Shown here: positions 44,075 through 52,696 of the stretch, piece after piece
Position numbering within the stretch: position 1 is the stretch's first letter
Layout of the letters: every line of letters begins with the position of its first letter
Assembly: GCA_018674495.1 (NCBI GenBank)
Contig: JABHAA010000119.1
Span: 1 to 64,000 of the forward strand
DNA: 64,000 bases
Source: Rhodospirillaceae bacterium
GTDB taxonomy: Bacteria; Pseudomonadota; Alphaproteobacteria; Rhodospirillales; UBA2165
Reading direction: 5' to 3'
The notes under the pieces: generated by a model
What the model was told of the DNA's origin: nothing
What the model saw: only the letters and a program-made list of their open reading frames with translations
The model's database searches: none
Position numbers and translations under genes: made by a program

Positions 44075-45164
44075 TGGCTACCTCCTTGCGCAGGCCCGCC
44101 CTCTCCAACCGGGGCAGTACCTCGTCCCTGAAATAGGGAAAATGTTCGGTGTAATTTACCAGACCCATGGCAATTCCGGAAACGCCCATATCGCTCAGTT
44201 CCTGCATCTTGGCAACCACCTCATCGGGCGTGCCGATCAGCGGATAGGCGCTGTTGCCGGCGGCAATGCGCCGCCACATGGCGGTCTTCACTTCGTCCGA
44301 AAGGGTTGGATCGTCGCGTATGCCTCGCCCGATGAACATGCGGTCCACGGCTTCGGTGTCAGCGTGATCGACGGCGTAATATTGGTGATATTCCTCGGCC
44401 TCTTTGGTGGTTGGGCGGCAGACCACATAAGCGTTGGTGAAAACGCCCACATCGCGGCCAAGGGCTTTCGATTGTTCATGCACATGGGCAACGTCTTCGC
44501 GGCCTCGTTCCGGCGTCGGGATATTGCGGAACAGATAATCGGCGTTGCGGATGGCAAACTCGCGACCAGCGGGGGAGCCGCCGGCGTTCATGATCAGAGG
44601 CCAAGGATTGCTGATTGGTTTCGGCTCGGCGCGCACATTCTTCAATTGGAAAAACTTACCGTCGAAATCAAAGGGCTCGGTCTCAGTCCAGATGCGCTTG
44701 CAGATAGCCAGCCATTCTTCGCCCTGCTCGTAGCGCCGGTCATGTTCGCCCAAAGGAATGCCGAACATGCCGAACTCGTCCTCGTTCCAGCCGCAGACGA
44801 TATTCAGCCCGAAGCGGCCCTGGCCAATATGATCGCAGGTGGTGATCTGCTTGGCGGCGAAGACCGGATTGATCAGACCCACATGCAGCGTGGAAAAGGC
44901 GATGATGCGCTTAGTTGCCGCCAACAACCCGCCGGCCCAGACAAGGGTCTCAAACGACGTGCCGTTGTGATCCGTCTCGCCGCCATAGCCGGCCCAACGG
45001 CCGAGCGGCAGCATGAATTCGAGCCCCGCCTGGTCCGCCATCTGGGCGATTTCGATGTTGTTTTTCCAGGTCGGCTGCCAACGCTCCGGCACCGTCGTCG
45101 TCGCGATACCGCCGGAACAGTTGGCGGCGAAAATGCCGATCTTGAACTTGTTGCCGTCCGCCAT
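44067..45164 (-). CDS. LLM class flavin-dependent monooxygenase, RutA-like
   Basis: This 365-residue luciferase-like monooxygenase has the pattern of the pyrimidine monooxygenase RutA and related enzymes: IGIFAANCSGGI at the start, GRWAGYGGETDHNGTSFET near 55-73, GQGRFGLNIVCGWNEDEFGM near 123-142 and DGKFFQLKN. RutA adds oxygen to uracil and opens the ring. The rest of the rut set is absent, so a different substrate is likely. GGAGGGAGG precedes the ATG. Its stop overlaps the start of the maleate-isomerase-like gene. Confidence 0.88.
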   Translation of the reverse strand: MADGNKFKIGIFAANCSGGIATTTVPERWQPTWKNNIEIAQMADQAGLEFMLPLGRWAGYGGETDHNGTSFETLVWAGGLLAATKRIIAFSTLHVGLINPVFAAKQITTCDHIGQGRFGLNIVCGWNEDEFGMFGIPLGEHDRRYEQGEEWLAICKRIWTETEPFDFDGKFFQLKNVRAEPKPISNPWPLIMNAGGSPAGREFAIRNADYLFRNIPTPERGREDVAHVHEQSKALGRDVGVFTNAYVVCRPTTKEAEEYHQYYAVDHADTEAVDRMFIGRGIRDDPTLSDEVKTAMWRRIAAGNSAYPLIGTPDEVVAKMQELSDMGVSGIAMGLVNYTEHFPYFRDEVLPRLERAGLRKEVANA

Positions 45165-45218
45165 AGTTACGCCCCCCTCCCTCCTAAATCTCCGATGACC
45201 AGTCTAGCGCGCGGAGCC

Positions 45219-46199
45219 TCACGGCAACAATATGGTTGAACCGGTGGTCTTGCGCCCTTCGGCGTCCCGGTGCGCCTTGGCGGCGTCCTTCAAATCATAG
45301 GTTTGCCCGATCTTGATCTTGACGGCGCCGGATTTGAGCATGCGGAACAAATGGCGCGCGGACTTGCGGCGGGTCTCGGCATCGTAGAGGTAATTGGCCG
45401 CCTTGGCGCGCAGAAAGTAGGATGCGGTTTTGGCGCCCACTTCCCAAAAATCCATGGGCGGTGCCTTGCCCGACGCGCTGCCGAACAGGCAAATGAGCCC
45501 ATATTTGCGGACGCTGGCGAGGCTGGCATCCCAGTGGTCATGGCCCACCGAGTCATAAACCAGATCAACACCCTGGCCGTTGGTCAGGCGCTTGATTTCC
45601 TTGGCGATGTCCTGTTTCGATGAATTGATCACATGAGCGGCGCCGTTGCGTTTGGCGAGGCGCACTTTTTCCGGCGTCGAGGCCGTGCCGATCAAGCGCG
45701 CCCCCACTGCCTTCGCCCATTGGCTGGCGATCAGCCCAACCCCGCCGGCGGCGGCGTGGAACAGAATAGTCTCGCCGCGCTTGATTTTGTGCACTTCATT
45801 GAACAGGTACTGCACCGTGCAGCCCTTGGTGAGCGCCGCTGCCGCCGTTTTGTCATCGAGCCAGCCGGGCAGCTTGATCAACTCGTCGGCGCCGCGCACG
45901 CTGGCCTCCGCATAGGTGCCGGCGCCGCCGCCGCTAAAGGCCACCCGGTCGCCGGGTTTAAAGCCTTTGACGCGCTTGCCGACGGCTTCGATCACGCCGG
46001 CACCTTCGATGCCGATAACGGCGGGAAAGCCGGCCACCTTATAGAGGCCGTTCCTGAAATAGGTGTCGGCGAAATTGAAGCCAACGGCGGTATGGCGGAC
46101 CAGCACCTGATCGGGCTTCGGGTTCGCAACGTCGATCTCTTCCCATTTGAGGACCGAGGGCGGACCGTTTTTGTGGATGCGAATTGCGTTGGCTCTCAT
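45219..46199 (-). CDS. NADPH:quinone oxidoreductase-like (zinc-free MDR)
   Basis: This 326-residue medium-chain reductase lacks the structural and catalytic zinc cysteines and matches quinone oxidoreductase (Qor). Recognisable parts are GFNFADTYFRNGLY, IGIEGAGVIEAVG and the NADP-binding HAAAGGVGLIASQWAK. It would reduce quinones or enones with NADPH. It is the last gene of the leftward unit that starts with the PrpF-like gene at 49.6 kb, 13 bases after the metallo-hydrolase gene. Confidence 0.92.
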   Translation of the reverse strand: MRANAIRIHKNGPPSVLKWEEIDVANPKPDQVLVRHTAVGFNFADTYFRNGLYKVAGFPAVIGIEGAGVIEAVGKRVKGFKPGDRVAFSGGGAGTYAEASVRGADELIKLPGWLDDKTAAAALTKGCTVQYLFNEVHKIKRGETILFHAAAGGVGLIASQWAKAVGARLIGTASTPEKVRLAKRNGAAHVINSSKQDIAKEIKRLTNGQGVDLVYDSVGHDHWDASLASVRKYGLICLFGSASGKAPPMDFWEVGAKTASYFLRAKAANYLYDAETRRKSARHLFRMLKSGAVKIKIGQTYDLKDAAKAHRDAEGRKTTGSTILLP

Positions 46200-46212
46200 A
46201 TTGGATATCTCC

Positions 46213-47214
46213 TTAAACCCCAAAAGTGAATCGGCTACCCACATTGGATGCCACCAGCTTATCAGGCATCCGTTCGCGCATTTTGCCGATAAAATTTGCA
46301 CCGGTGCAGTGCATGGGCACAACCACATCGGGGTTGATCAATTCCAGCTCGTCCAGCGTATGATCGACATATTCATTGGGTGCCAGCCCCAAATGGAAAC
46401 CACCGATTACCGCATGCACCTTGTCCGTGTTGGCGACGGCCATGGCGGTCCTAACCGTATTGATGATGCCCGTATGGCCGCAGGACGATATGACCACCAG
46501 ACCGCGTCCTTCAATCATGTAGCAAGTGGCGTGTTCGTCGGGATGTTGATCGGTGACCAGCTTGCCGGCGCGCTCATCTTCGGTGTAATGGTCGTCGTCT
46601 TCCTCAACCAAGGTGCCGCCGCTGACATCTTCAAAGGAATTTCGTTCGATATAACCGCTGGTAAAGGCGTCTTGTAGATCATGAGGTTCGCTGCAACAGA
46701 CCTGTTGGACGTTTCGCGCAGTCAGCGACGATCTGTCGATGGCGCCCCAGGGAACCGGTTTTTTACCTTTTTGGCCAATCCATTTTTCACGGAAAACCGT
46801 CTCGCCGCCCACGTAAAGCGATATGTCATCGCGCATGTGTGTGCGGTGCTGACCGACAAACCCGTCCAAGCCGCCGAAATGGTCGCGGTGGCCATGGCTG
46901 AGGATCAACCCATTGAGCTTACCGGGATCGATATCAAGAAGATCGAAATTGCGGTTTAGTATCTCCGGCGTGTAGCCGAAATCGAGCAGGTATTCCGCGC
47001 TTGCACCATCCTTGACGGAGGCAAGATGCAGCGACAAGCCCCACTCGGCGGCGAAGGTGGTCATTTGCCGGCCAGGTATGGCGCCCACATGTTCGATCCC
47101 GGCCATGGAATGTTCGAGCTTCGGCAAAAACCGTTCGTAAACGGAATCGACCACCACGCGGACCGACAATTTTTCCACTACCGGCGCGGCGAAGGGTGTC
47201 GCTTTAGCATCCAT
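46213..47214 (-). CDS. MBL-fold metallo-hydrolase (COG1237-like)
   Basis: This 333-residue beta-lactamase-fold protein has the metal motif His107-x-His109-x-Asp111-His112 (LSHGHRDHFGG) and the later ISSCGHTGIINT segment of the family once named 7,8-dihydropterin-6-methyl synthase. The ATG at 47214 is chosen because GGGAGGA lies seven bases upstream; the frame opens five codons earlier. Its role in the unit is not clear: it could open a lactone or be a thiolesterase or phosphodiesterase. Confidence 0.88.
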   Translation of the reverse strand: MDAKATPFAAPVVEKLSVRVVVDSVYERFLPKLEHSMAGIEHVGAIPGRQMTTFAAEWGLSLHLASVKDGASAEYLLDFGYTPEILNRNFDLLDIDPGKLNGLILSHGHRDHFGGLDGFVGQHRTHMRDDISLYVGGETVFREKWIGQKGKKPVPWGAIDRSSLTARNVQQVCCSEPHDLQDAFTSGYIERNSFEDVSGGTLVEEDDDHYTEDERAGKLVTDQHPDEHATCYMIEGRGLVVISSCGHTGIINTVRTAMAVANTDKVHAVIGGFHLGLAPNEYVDHTLDELELINPDVVVPMHCTGANFIGKMRERMPDKLVASNVGSRFTFGV

Positions 47215-47239
47215 GTTCGTTCCTCCCATAGGTCTCTCT

Positions 47240-47581
47240 TCATTCCGCCATGTAAATGGCGCCGTCCTGAATTTCGATTTTGATGGATTTCAGGCTTTCG
47301 CCTTCGCATGGGCCTTGAATGCACAATCCGTCCTCCACCTGAAACGTAGCGGCGTGCATACCACAGCGGATATATTTGTGCTCCGGCTCGAAAAACTTGC
47401 CGGGCACCTGATCCAGCAAAAGCTGCGCATGGGGGCACCAGTTGATATAGGCGTAGGCCGCATCGCCGCGCCGGGCAACGAAGATGTTGCGCTGCTTGCC
47501 TTCGATGCGGGCCACCATGCCGAGGGCATCGTTATCGGCAATATCTTCCAGCGCGCAAAGCTTCGCATCGGCATCCAACAT
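47240..47581 (-). CDS. Rieske-type ferredoxin
   Basis: A stand-alone Rieske [2Fe-2S] protein of 113 residues, with ligands Cys49, His51, Cys73 and His76 (WCPHAQLLL and IRCGMHAATF). The spacing of 21 residues between the pairs is longer than in most oxygenase ferredoxins. The ATG overlaps the amidohydrolase stop as TGATG, so the two are translated together. It could carry electrons to one of the Rieske oxygenases in the window, none of which has its own ferredoxin. Confidence 0.88.
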   Translation of the reverse strand: MLDADAKLCALEDIADNDALGMVARIEGKQRNIFVARRGDAAYAYINWCPHAQLLLDQVPGKFFEPEHKYIRCGMHAATFQVEDGLCIQGPCEGESLKSIKIEIQDGAIYMAE

Positions 47582-48474
47582 CAGGAGCCGAACCCATAGA
47601 GCCGCGCAGGATTGTCCACCAGGATTTTTTGCAACAGCGCTTCGTCGCCGTCCACATATTTGCCCAGCAGATCCACCAGATCGCCGTCGTTGGGCATGTA
47701 GCCGGCGATGTTGGGATGCGGCCAATCGGTGCCCCAAAGCAGATTATCGGGCGCCACTTCGATCAATTTTTGGGCGAACGGGATAACGTCGTGGAACGGC
47801 GTGCCGGCCTTGGAAAGGCGCTCGGCGCCGGTGATCTTGACCCAGGCGCCGGACTCTTTGACGAAATTCAGCAAAAGCTGGAAGGCCGGCTGATCGGTGC
47901 CCTGATCGGGATCGATGCGCGCCATGTGATCGAACACAATCGGCACCGGCAGGCTTTTTAATTCATCCGCACATTCGACCACGTCGTCGGCCTCCATATA
48001 GATCACCGCGTGCCAGCCGAACGGCGCCATTTTTTCGCAGACGCTGCGAATTTTGGAGAAATCCGGCTTGTTGCCGCCGGACAAATGCCGGGCGAACGAG
48101 AACCGCGCGCCGCGGGCGCCGCCCTTATCCAAACGGTCCAGCTCTTCTTCGGCCACTTCCGGCAATACCATGACAATGCCCCGGTAGCGGTCCGGGTCCG
48201 AGGCCAGGCAATCCATCATCGCCGTGTTGTCGTCGTAATGGCAGGTCGCCTGAACAATCACGGCGCGGGCCAGCCCCAATTTGTCATGCACCGATTTGAT
48301 CAATTCCTTCGATGCATCCGGCGGCGTGTAGGAGCGCTTCGGATGGTAGGGGAACGTGTCGCCGGGCCCGAACACATGACAATGAGCGTCGGTGGCGAAT
48401 GCCGGCAATTTCAGATCGGGCGTGCGGGTGTCGGGGTTGGGCCCCTGGATGGTCGGGCTCGTATCATCAGTCAT
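47581..48474 (-). CDS. ligI: 2-pyrone-4,6-dicarboxylate hydrolase-like amidohydrolase (LigI family)
   Basis: A 297-residue TIM-barrel amidohydrolase whose closest recognisable type is LigI: DAHCHVFGPG at 29-38 with His31 and His33, ARFSFARHLSGG, FDHMARIDPDQG and WGTDWPHPN. LigI opens 2-pyrone-4,6-dicarboxylate (PDC) to 4-oxalomesaconate without metal help. The adjacent PrpF-like gene fits the next step, keto-enol tautomerisation of oxalomesaconate, which strengthens the call. The symbol is a best match, not proof. Confidence 0.78.
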   Translation of the reverse strand: MTDDTSPTIQGPNPDTRTPDLKLPAFATDAHCHVFGPGDTFPYHPKRSYTPPDASKELIKSVHDKLGLARAVIVQATCHYDDNTAMMDCLASDPDRYRGIVMVLPEVAEEELDRLDKGGARGARFSFARHLSGGNKPDFSKIRSVCEKMAPFGWHAVIYMEADDVVECADELKSLPVPIVFDHMARIDPDQGTDQPAFQLLLNFVKESGAWVKITGAERLSKAGTPFHDVIPFAQKLIEVAPDNLLWGTDWPHPNIAGYMPNDGDLVDLLGKYVDGDEALLQKILVDNPARLYGFGS

Positions 48475-48495
48475 GAAATTTTGGTCCTTTGAGTT

Positions 48496-49584
48496 TTAGG
48501 CGTTCTTCCAAACGCTATCGGAAACAAGTATCTGGCCTTCGAACAGGCGGCGCGCGGTTCTGAGCAGCGCTGCCCGCTTGATGACGGGATTGTCGGCGCT
48601 GCCTTCGAATTCCATCTCCACCGACATCTCGCCGGTGGGATGCTCGACGCTGAACATCTTGCGCAACCCCTCCGGGACTACCGCCACCCTGGACGCGGTG
48701 GAGCCTTCCATGATGCAGGCGGTGGCCACCGACACGGCGGCGAAGACGCCGATGGCGGCGTGGCAGTCGTGGGGGATGAACGAGCGCGTGGTGATCGAGC
48801 CGCCGTTCCGGGGCGGCGCAACCAAAGTCATTTTAGGCACGGTGAGTGAGCCCACATCTTCCAGGTTCATCATCGGGCCGACGGCGAAGCGCAATTCTTC
48901 AACGCGCTCTTTCAGCTCTGTATCGGCGTTCAGCTCGTCGCGGCTCTCGTAGCCGGTGCGGCCCACGGCGGCGGCTTCAAATAAAACGCAAGGCATGCCG
49001 TTATCGATGCAGGTGACTTCGATGCCGTTGACGGTATCGACCAGATTGCCGGTGGGCAGCAGCGCGCCGCAGGTGGAGCCCTCGGTGCCCCGGAAATTGG
49101 TCATCACCGGTGAAGCGGTGCCGGGCACGCCGTCGATGCGCGCGTCGCCGTCATATTCTGGATGGCCGCCGGGGGTGGCAAACGTCACGTCCGCAAGGCT
49201 GCTCGAATTTTCCATAAAGACGGTCAGCGTGGTTTCATCGCCCCGGGCTTCGATCATGCCCTGTTCGACCGCGAAGGCGCCAACGCCGGCCAGCATGTTG
49301 CCGCAGTTCTGTTTGATGGAGGCGCGCGGCTCATCGACCACCACCTGGACGAACAAATAATCCAGATCGACCCCGTCGCGCTCCGACGGCTTGACGATAG
49401 CCACCTTGCTTGTCAGCGGATTTGCACCGCCGACGCCATCGATCTGGCGCGCATCGGGCGAGCCCATGGCGGCAATCAGCACTTGATCGCGCAATTCGGG
49501 ATCACCCGGCAAGTCCGCCGCATTGAAAAACGGCCCCTTGGACGTGCCGCCGCGCATCAACACGCATGGAATTTTGGTCTGCAT
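48496..49584 (-). CDS. ligU: PrpF-family isomerase, probable 4-oxalomesaconate tautomerase (LigU/GalD-like)
   Basis: This 362-residue protein has the two-lobed diaminopimelate-epimerase-like fold of PrpF. It begins with CVLMRGGTSKGPFFNAADLP, has GVGGANPLTSKVAIV near 50-64 and the conserved Cys94 in KQNCGNMLAGVGAF. In PCA 4,5-cleavage clusters the family member is 4-oxalomesaconate tautomerase or isomerase (GalD, LigU); elsewhere it isomerises 2-methylaconitate. With LigI directly downstream and LigJ at 55.9 kb, the first role is likelier. It is the first gene of its unit. Confidence 0.78.
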   Translation of the reverse strand: MQTKIPCVLMRGGTSKGPFFNAADLPGDPELRDQVLIAAMGSPDARQIDGVGGANPLTSKVAIVKPSERDGVDLDYLFVQVVVDEPRASIKQNCGNMLAGVGAFAVEQGMIEARGDETTLTVFMENSSSLADVTFATPGGHPEYDGDARIDGVPGTASPVMTNFRGTEGSTCGALLPTGNLVDTVNGIEVTCIDNGMPCVLFEAAAVGRTGYESRDELNADTELKERVEELRFAVGPMMNLEDVGSLTVPKMTLVAPPRNGGSITTRSFIPHDCHAAIGVFAAVSVATACIMEGSTASRVAVVPEGLRKMFSVEHPTGEMSVEMEFEGSADNPVIKRAALLRTARRLFEGQILVSDSVWKNA

Positions 49585-49715
49585 ATTATGTAGCTCCTGT
49601 TGGACGCGCCCTGCCAGAGAGTAAATATTCCGGCCCCGGCTGCCAATAAATTCCTACTTCACTAATTGGTTGAGTTCTCACATAAAAATCGTGCGACATA
49701 TCTTCGGATTTTCGA

Positions 49716-49765
49716 CCATACCGTTTCATTACTATTCCTTACGGATCATACCGGTTCATACCGGT
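49716..49765. promoter_or_regulatory. phased direct repeats upstream of the ligU-like unit
   Basis: TCATACCGGT occurs twice in perfect tandem at 49746-49755 and 49756-49765, and a degenerate copy, CCATACCGTT, begins at 49716. The starts are 30 and 10 bases apart, close to whole helical turns. They lie in the 270-base gap before the PrpF-like gene, so an operator is plausible. The rest of the gap (49585-49854) has no gene that I can see. Confidence 0.45.
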
Positions 49766-49854
49766 TTTCTGGTCAAAATTTTGCCCATTTTTGACGCTAA
49801 TTTTCCCCTTTAAACACAAAGATTAAATAGGCAGAAAACCGCTGCGGCGCAACG

Positions 49855-51240
49855 TCAATGCACCGGTAATTTTCGCATGGCATTGGTGAGTTGGCCCAAG
49901 TCCGAGGCATCGGCCAACTCCCGTAGGATCGACAGCAAGTCCACCGCCGCGTCTGCGTCCACGGTGCGTTCGGCCAGGGCCATGAACTTCTCCGACACCA
50001 TAGCGGAGCCCGCGGGGTTCATGGGGTGGCCGAAGGGGTATTCGCATGCCTCTTCGATGATATCACCGTTCTTGAGGCAGATTTCGAAGCGGACGGGCTG
50101 GCGGGGTGATTCCAATTCCAGCGTCGCCGGGTCCACCGACACGCTGATTTTCTGCATCAGGGGGCGCAAGGCAGGGTCCTCTACCCGCTCCAGATCGAAG
50201 CTTTCGAGGCTGATCTCGCCATCCACCAACGTCACTGCCAGAATATAGGCCAGGCTATGATCGGCGGTCTCGCGGGTCTTGGGGTCCCATTTTTCGGGTC
50301 CATCGTTGCGCCCGCCGCCGATCTCGTTGTACAGAAACTCGTAGCCAAACACATCTATGGCTTCGATATCGCGCCAATCGATGCGCTTGCGGAGTTCGAG
50401 AAACAATTCCACCGGTGCCTGGGCGCACCATTCCACGGGCAGGAACTTGATGGCCGTCCGCTCGATCACCGAGCGGCTATCTACGGTCGCGCCCAGATGA
50501 CCCATTTCGAAGGGCGCACCCAGCCGCTCGAACAAGCCCTGTTCGCCGGAAAACGGATTGGGCGGCGCTTCCATACCGCGCATCGCAAGGCGGGTCACAA
50601 ACACCGCGTTCATAACGCTGTGTGGCGTCGCGCAACCCTTCCAGGCCGACAACGCCCCGGCGCGCGATGCCCGGAGCGGCACCGTGGTTGTGACGCCCAG
50701 CGATATGGCATTGGCGGTGGTTGCCTGATCGAGCCCCATGGTGTGGCCCATGCCGGCGGCGGTGGCGATGGCGAGGAACACCCCCTGGTCGATGCCGAGA
50801 TTGCGCAAGGGAATCACGGCGGCGAGCGCGCCGAACACCTCGTAGGCCACATGAACGCCGCCGATAAATTTGCGCCCATCGGCGCGCGAAATTTCCGCCG
50901 CCGTCAGGATGCCGGCAATCATGTCGCTGGGATGGCCGCCGGTCAGCGCGTTGAAGGTGTCGTTGAAATCCAGGCAGCGCATCATCACCGCGTTGGCGAA
51001 GGCGGCATGATCGGGGGCGGAAAATGCCGCTGCGCCGAACACCGAAGCGCCAACCTCGGCGCCCGCTGTCTCGGCAGCCATGGAGCGGGCTATCGCCGCT
51101 GGCTGCTCGGCATAACCGGCGATGGCGCAGCCCATGCCGTCGACGATATGGTCGATAATGGTGGCCAGGGTTTCCGGTGCCAGGCTATCGATATCGAAGC
51201 CGGTGGCGTAGTTGGCGATTGTGGTTGTTATGTCATCCAT
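49855..51240 (-). CDS. MmgE/PrpD family protein
   Basis: This 461-residue protein is of the MmgE/PrpD family, whose known members are 2-methylcitrate dehydratase, cis-aconitate decarboxylase and iminodisuccinate epimerase. The pattern DGMGCAIAGYAEQPA, ARSGDFNDTF-like MRCLDFNDTFN and GGHPSDMIAGILTAAE are typical. It is the last gene in the leftward five-gene unit that begins with FAH. The dehydratase or isomerase substrate is unknown; a tricarboxylate or branched acid is likely. Confidence 0.88.
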   Translation of the reverse strand: MDDITTTIANYATGFDIDSLAPETLATIIDHIVDGMGCAIAGYAEQPAAIARSMAAETAGAEVGASVFGAAAFSAPDHAAFANAVMMRCLDFNDTFNALTGGHPSDMIAGILTAAEISRADGRKFIGGVHVAYEVFGALAAVIPLRNLGIDQGVFLAIATAAGMGHTMGLDQATTANAISLGVTTTVPLRASRAGALSAWKGCATPHSVMNAVFVTRLAMRGMEAPPNPFSGEQGLFERLGAPFEMGHLGATVDSRSVIERTAIKFLPVEWCAQAPVELFLELRKRIDWRDIEAIDVFGYEFLYNEIGGGRNDGPEKWDPKTRETADHSLAYILAVTLVDGEISLESFDLERVEDPALRPLMQKISVSVDPATLELESPRQPVRFEICLKNGDIIEEACEYPFGHPMNPAGSAMVSEKFMALAERTVDADAAVDLLSILRELADASDLGQLTNAMRKLPVH

Positions 51241-51243
51241 GCG

Positions 51244-52263
51244 CTAAAGCCGTCCGTTGGCGCGCAACTGCTCCACGGTATCGGCAAGGCTCTGCGCCAG
51301 ATCAATGGCGGGCGCGTAGCCGAGGGCGCGGCGGGAAGCGGAATCATCAATGCGCCATTCGCGTCCCTTCCAGCTATCGTGGAGCGCCTTGGTGTAGCTG
51401 TGCGGATAGCCCGACAGCTTGGCCATGATGGCGTCGATATAGGGCACCATGCCGGTCATGAAGCCGGGCATCTTCATCAATGGCTTGGCGATGTTCGGAT
51501 CGATGCGGCTCAAAGCCACGCCCATGTCGTAAAGGGACACGGTTTGGTTCATAGCGATATAGCGTTGGCCAATCTCGCCTTTCTCATAGGCCAGACTGTG
51601 GGCGGTCGCCACATCGCGCACATCGACAAAGGGGAAACCGATATCCGGTGCGCCCATGCGCAAGGAGCCCTTGGCGAACGCTTCGATGAAATCCACCGAT
51701 GGCGTCGAGCGATTGAAGCCGGGCCCTGTAACGGCGCCGGGAAGCACCGAGACCATATCGAGGCCTAGCTCGCCGGACAGTTGCCAGGCGTGTTTTTCGC
51801 CGCTGGATTTCTCTTCGATATAAGTGACCGAGGTATCACTCACCCAGCTATCTTCGGATGCCGCCGGCTGGCCGGGCGCCACTGGCGCGATGGTTACCAC
51901 GGACGAGGTGAGCACAATCCGGCCAACGCCTGCTTTTTTGGCGGCGTTCAGCACGTTGGCCATGCCGAGGGTGCCGGTTTCGGTCATGATGCGCGCCTGC
52001 ACCGCATCGCTTGGCGCCAGATCATAGATGGCGGCCACCTGGAAGACGCCGTCCATGCCGGTACATGCGGCGTCCATAGAGGCGGGATCGAACAGGTCCG
52101 CCTTGACCACTTCGGCTTGTAATTTCTTGAGGGCATCGGTCTTGGCCGCATCCATGGGATCGCGCACCGAAGCCCGCACATGATAGCCGTTTTCCACCAA
52201 CTCGCGAACCAGCGCGCCGCCCACATGGCCGCTAGCACCGGTTACCAGGACCGATTTCGACAT
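51244..52263 (-). CDS. NAD(P)-dependent epimerase/dehydratase (dihydroflavonol-reductase-like SDR)
   Basis: A 339-residue extended short-chain dehydrogenase with the cofactor motif VTGASGHVGGALVREL at 7-22 and a middle region VLTSSVVTIAP. A YxxxK arrangement can be read near 153-157 (YIEEK), although SSGEKHAW just after it may be the family equivalent. Such proteins reduce ketones or alter nucleotide sugars. Three bases separate its stop from the PrpD start. Its role is unknown. Confidence 0.87.
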   Translation of the reverse strand: MSKSVLVTGASGHVGGALVRELVENGYHVRASVRDPMDAAKTDALKKLQAEVVKADLFDPASMDAACTGMDGVFQVAAIYDLAPSDAVQARIMTETGTLGMANVLNAAKKAGVGRIVLTSSVVTIAPVAPGQPAASEDSWVSDTSVTYIEEKSSGEKHAWQLSGELGLDMVSVLPGAVTGPGFNRSTPSVDFIEAFAKGSLRMGAPDIGFPFVDVRDVATAHSLAYEKGEIGQRYIAMNQTVSLYDMGVALSRIDPNIAKPLMKMPGFMTGMVPYIDAIMAKLSGYPHSYTKALHDSWKGREWRIDDSASRRALGYAPAIDLAQSLADTVEQLRANGRL

Positions 52264-52272
52264 GTTGGACTC

Positions 52273-52695
52273 CTATTGTGGCCGGGCGCCCTTATGGGCT
52301 GGGATATCCGTATCGAAGCTGGCCCAATCCTGGATATGTTCGGTATAGACCGCAACGTCCGCTTTTCGGATCGCGTAGTCATCGAAACATCCGACGGCCA
52401 CCGCCAAAAGCTCGGGCCAAAGCTCGGCCTTCCAAAAGAGGGTCGTGCCGCAGGTTGGGCAGAAATTGCCTTCGATATAACGCCCGGAATCAGAGCCCCG
52501 CCTAAAGACCGTGCTGTCGCCATTGATGGCGTTGACCTGCGCGACATTGAAATAGGCGCCGGTGCCATAGACGGCGCCGGTGCGCTTGCGGCAGAAACGG
52601 CATCCGCAGATCGGTACGCGCTCAGGCTCACCGGTGACTTCCACCGATAGCTGCCCGCAGGCGCATTCGGCTTTGTGGATGTCTGCATCAGCCAT
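52273..52695 (-). CDS. GFA/CENP-V family zinc protein
   Basis: A 140-residue protein of the glutathione-dependent formaldehyde-activating (GFA) family. The zinc cysteines are Cys11, Cys13, Cys30, Cys32, Cys35, Cys79 and Cys82, which match the family set. The family is broad and most members are uncharacterised; formaldehyde handling is not implied. It follows the LVIVD gene with a one-base gap, so it is surely in the same operon. Confidence 0.88.
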   Translation of the reverse strand: MADADIHKAECACGQLSVEVTGEPERVPICGCRFCRKRTGAVYGTGAYFNVAQVNAINGDSTVFRRGSDSGRYIEGNFCPTCGTTLFWKAELWPELLAVAVGCFDDYAIRKADVAVYTEHIQDWASFDTDIPAHKGARPQ

Positions 52696-52696
52696 A

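Noticed and set aside
49716..49765. Iterons of a plasmid or replication origin
   Set aside because: Only three copies, no rep gene or DnaA boxes noticed nearby, and the surrounding genes are chromosomal. A regulatory role is simpler.
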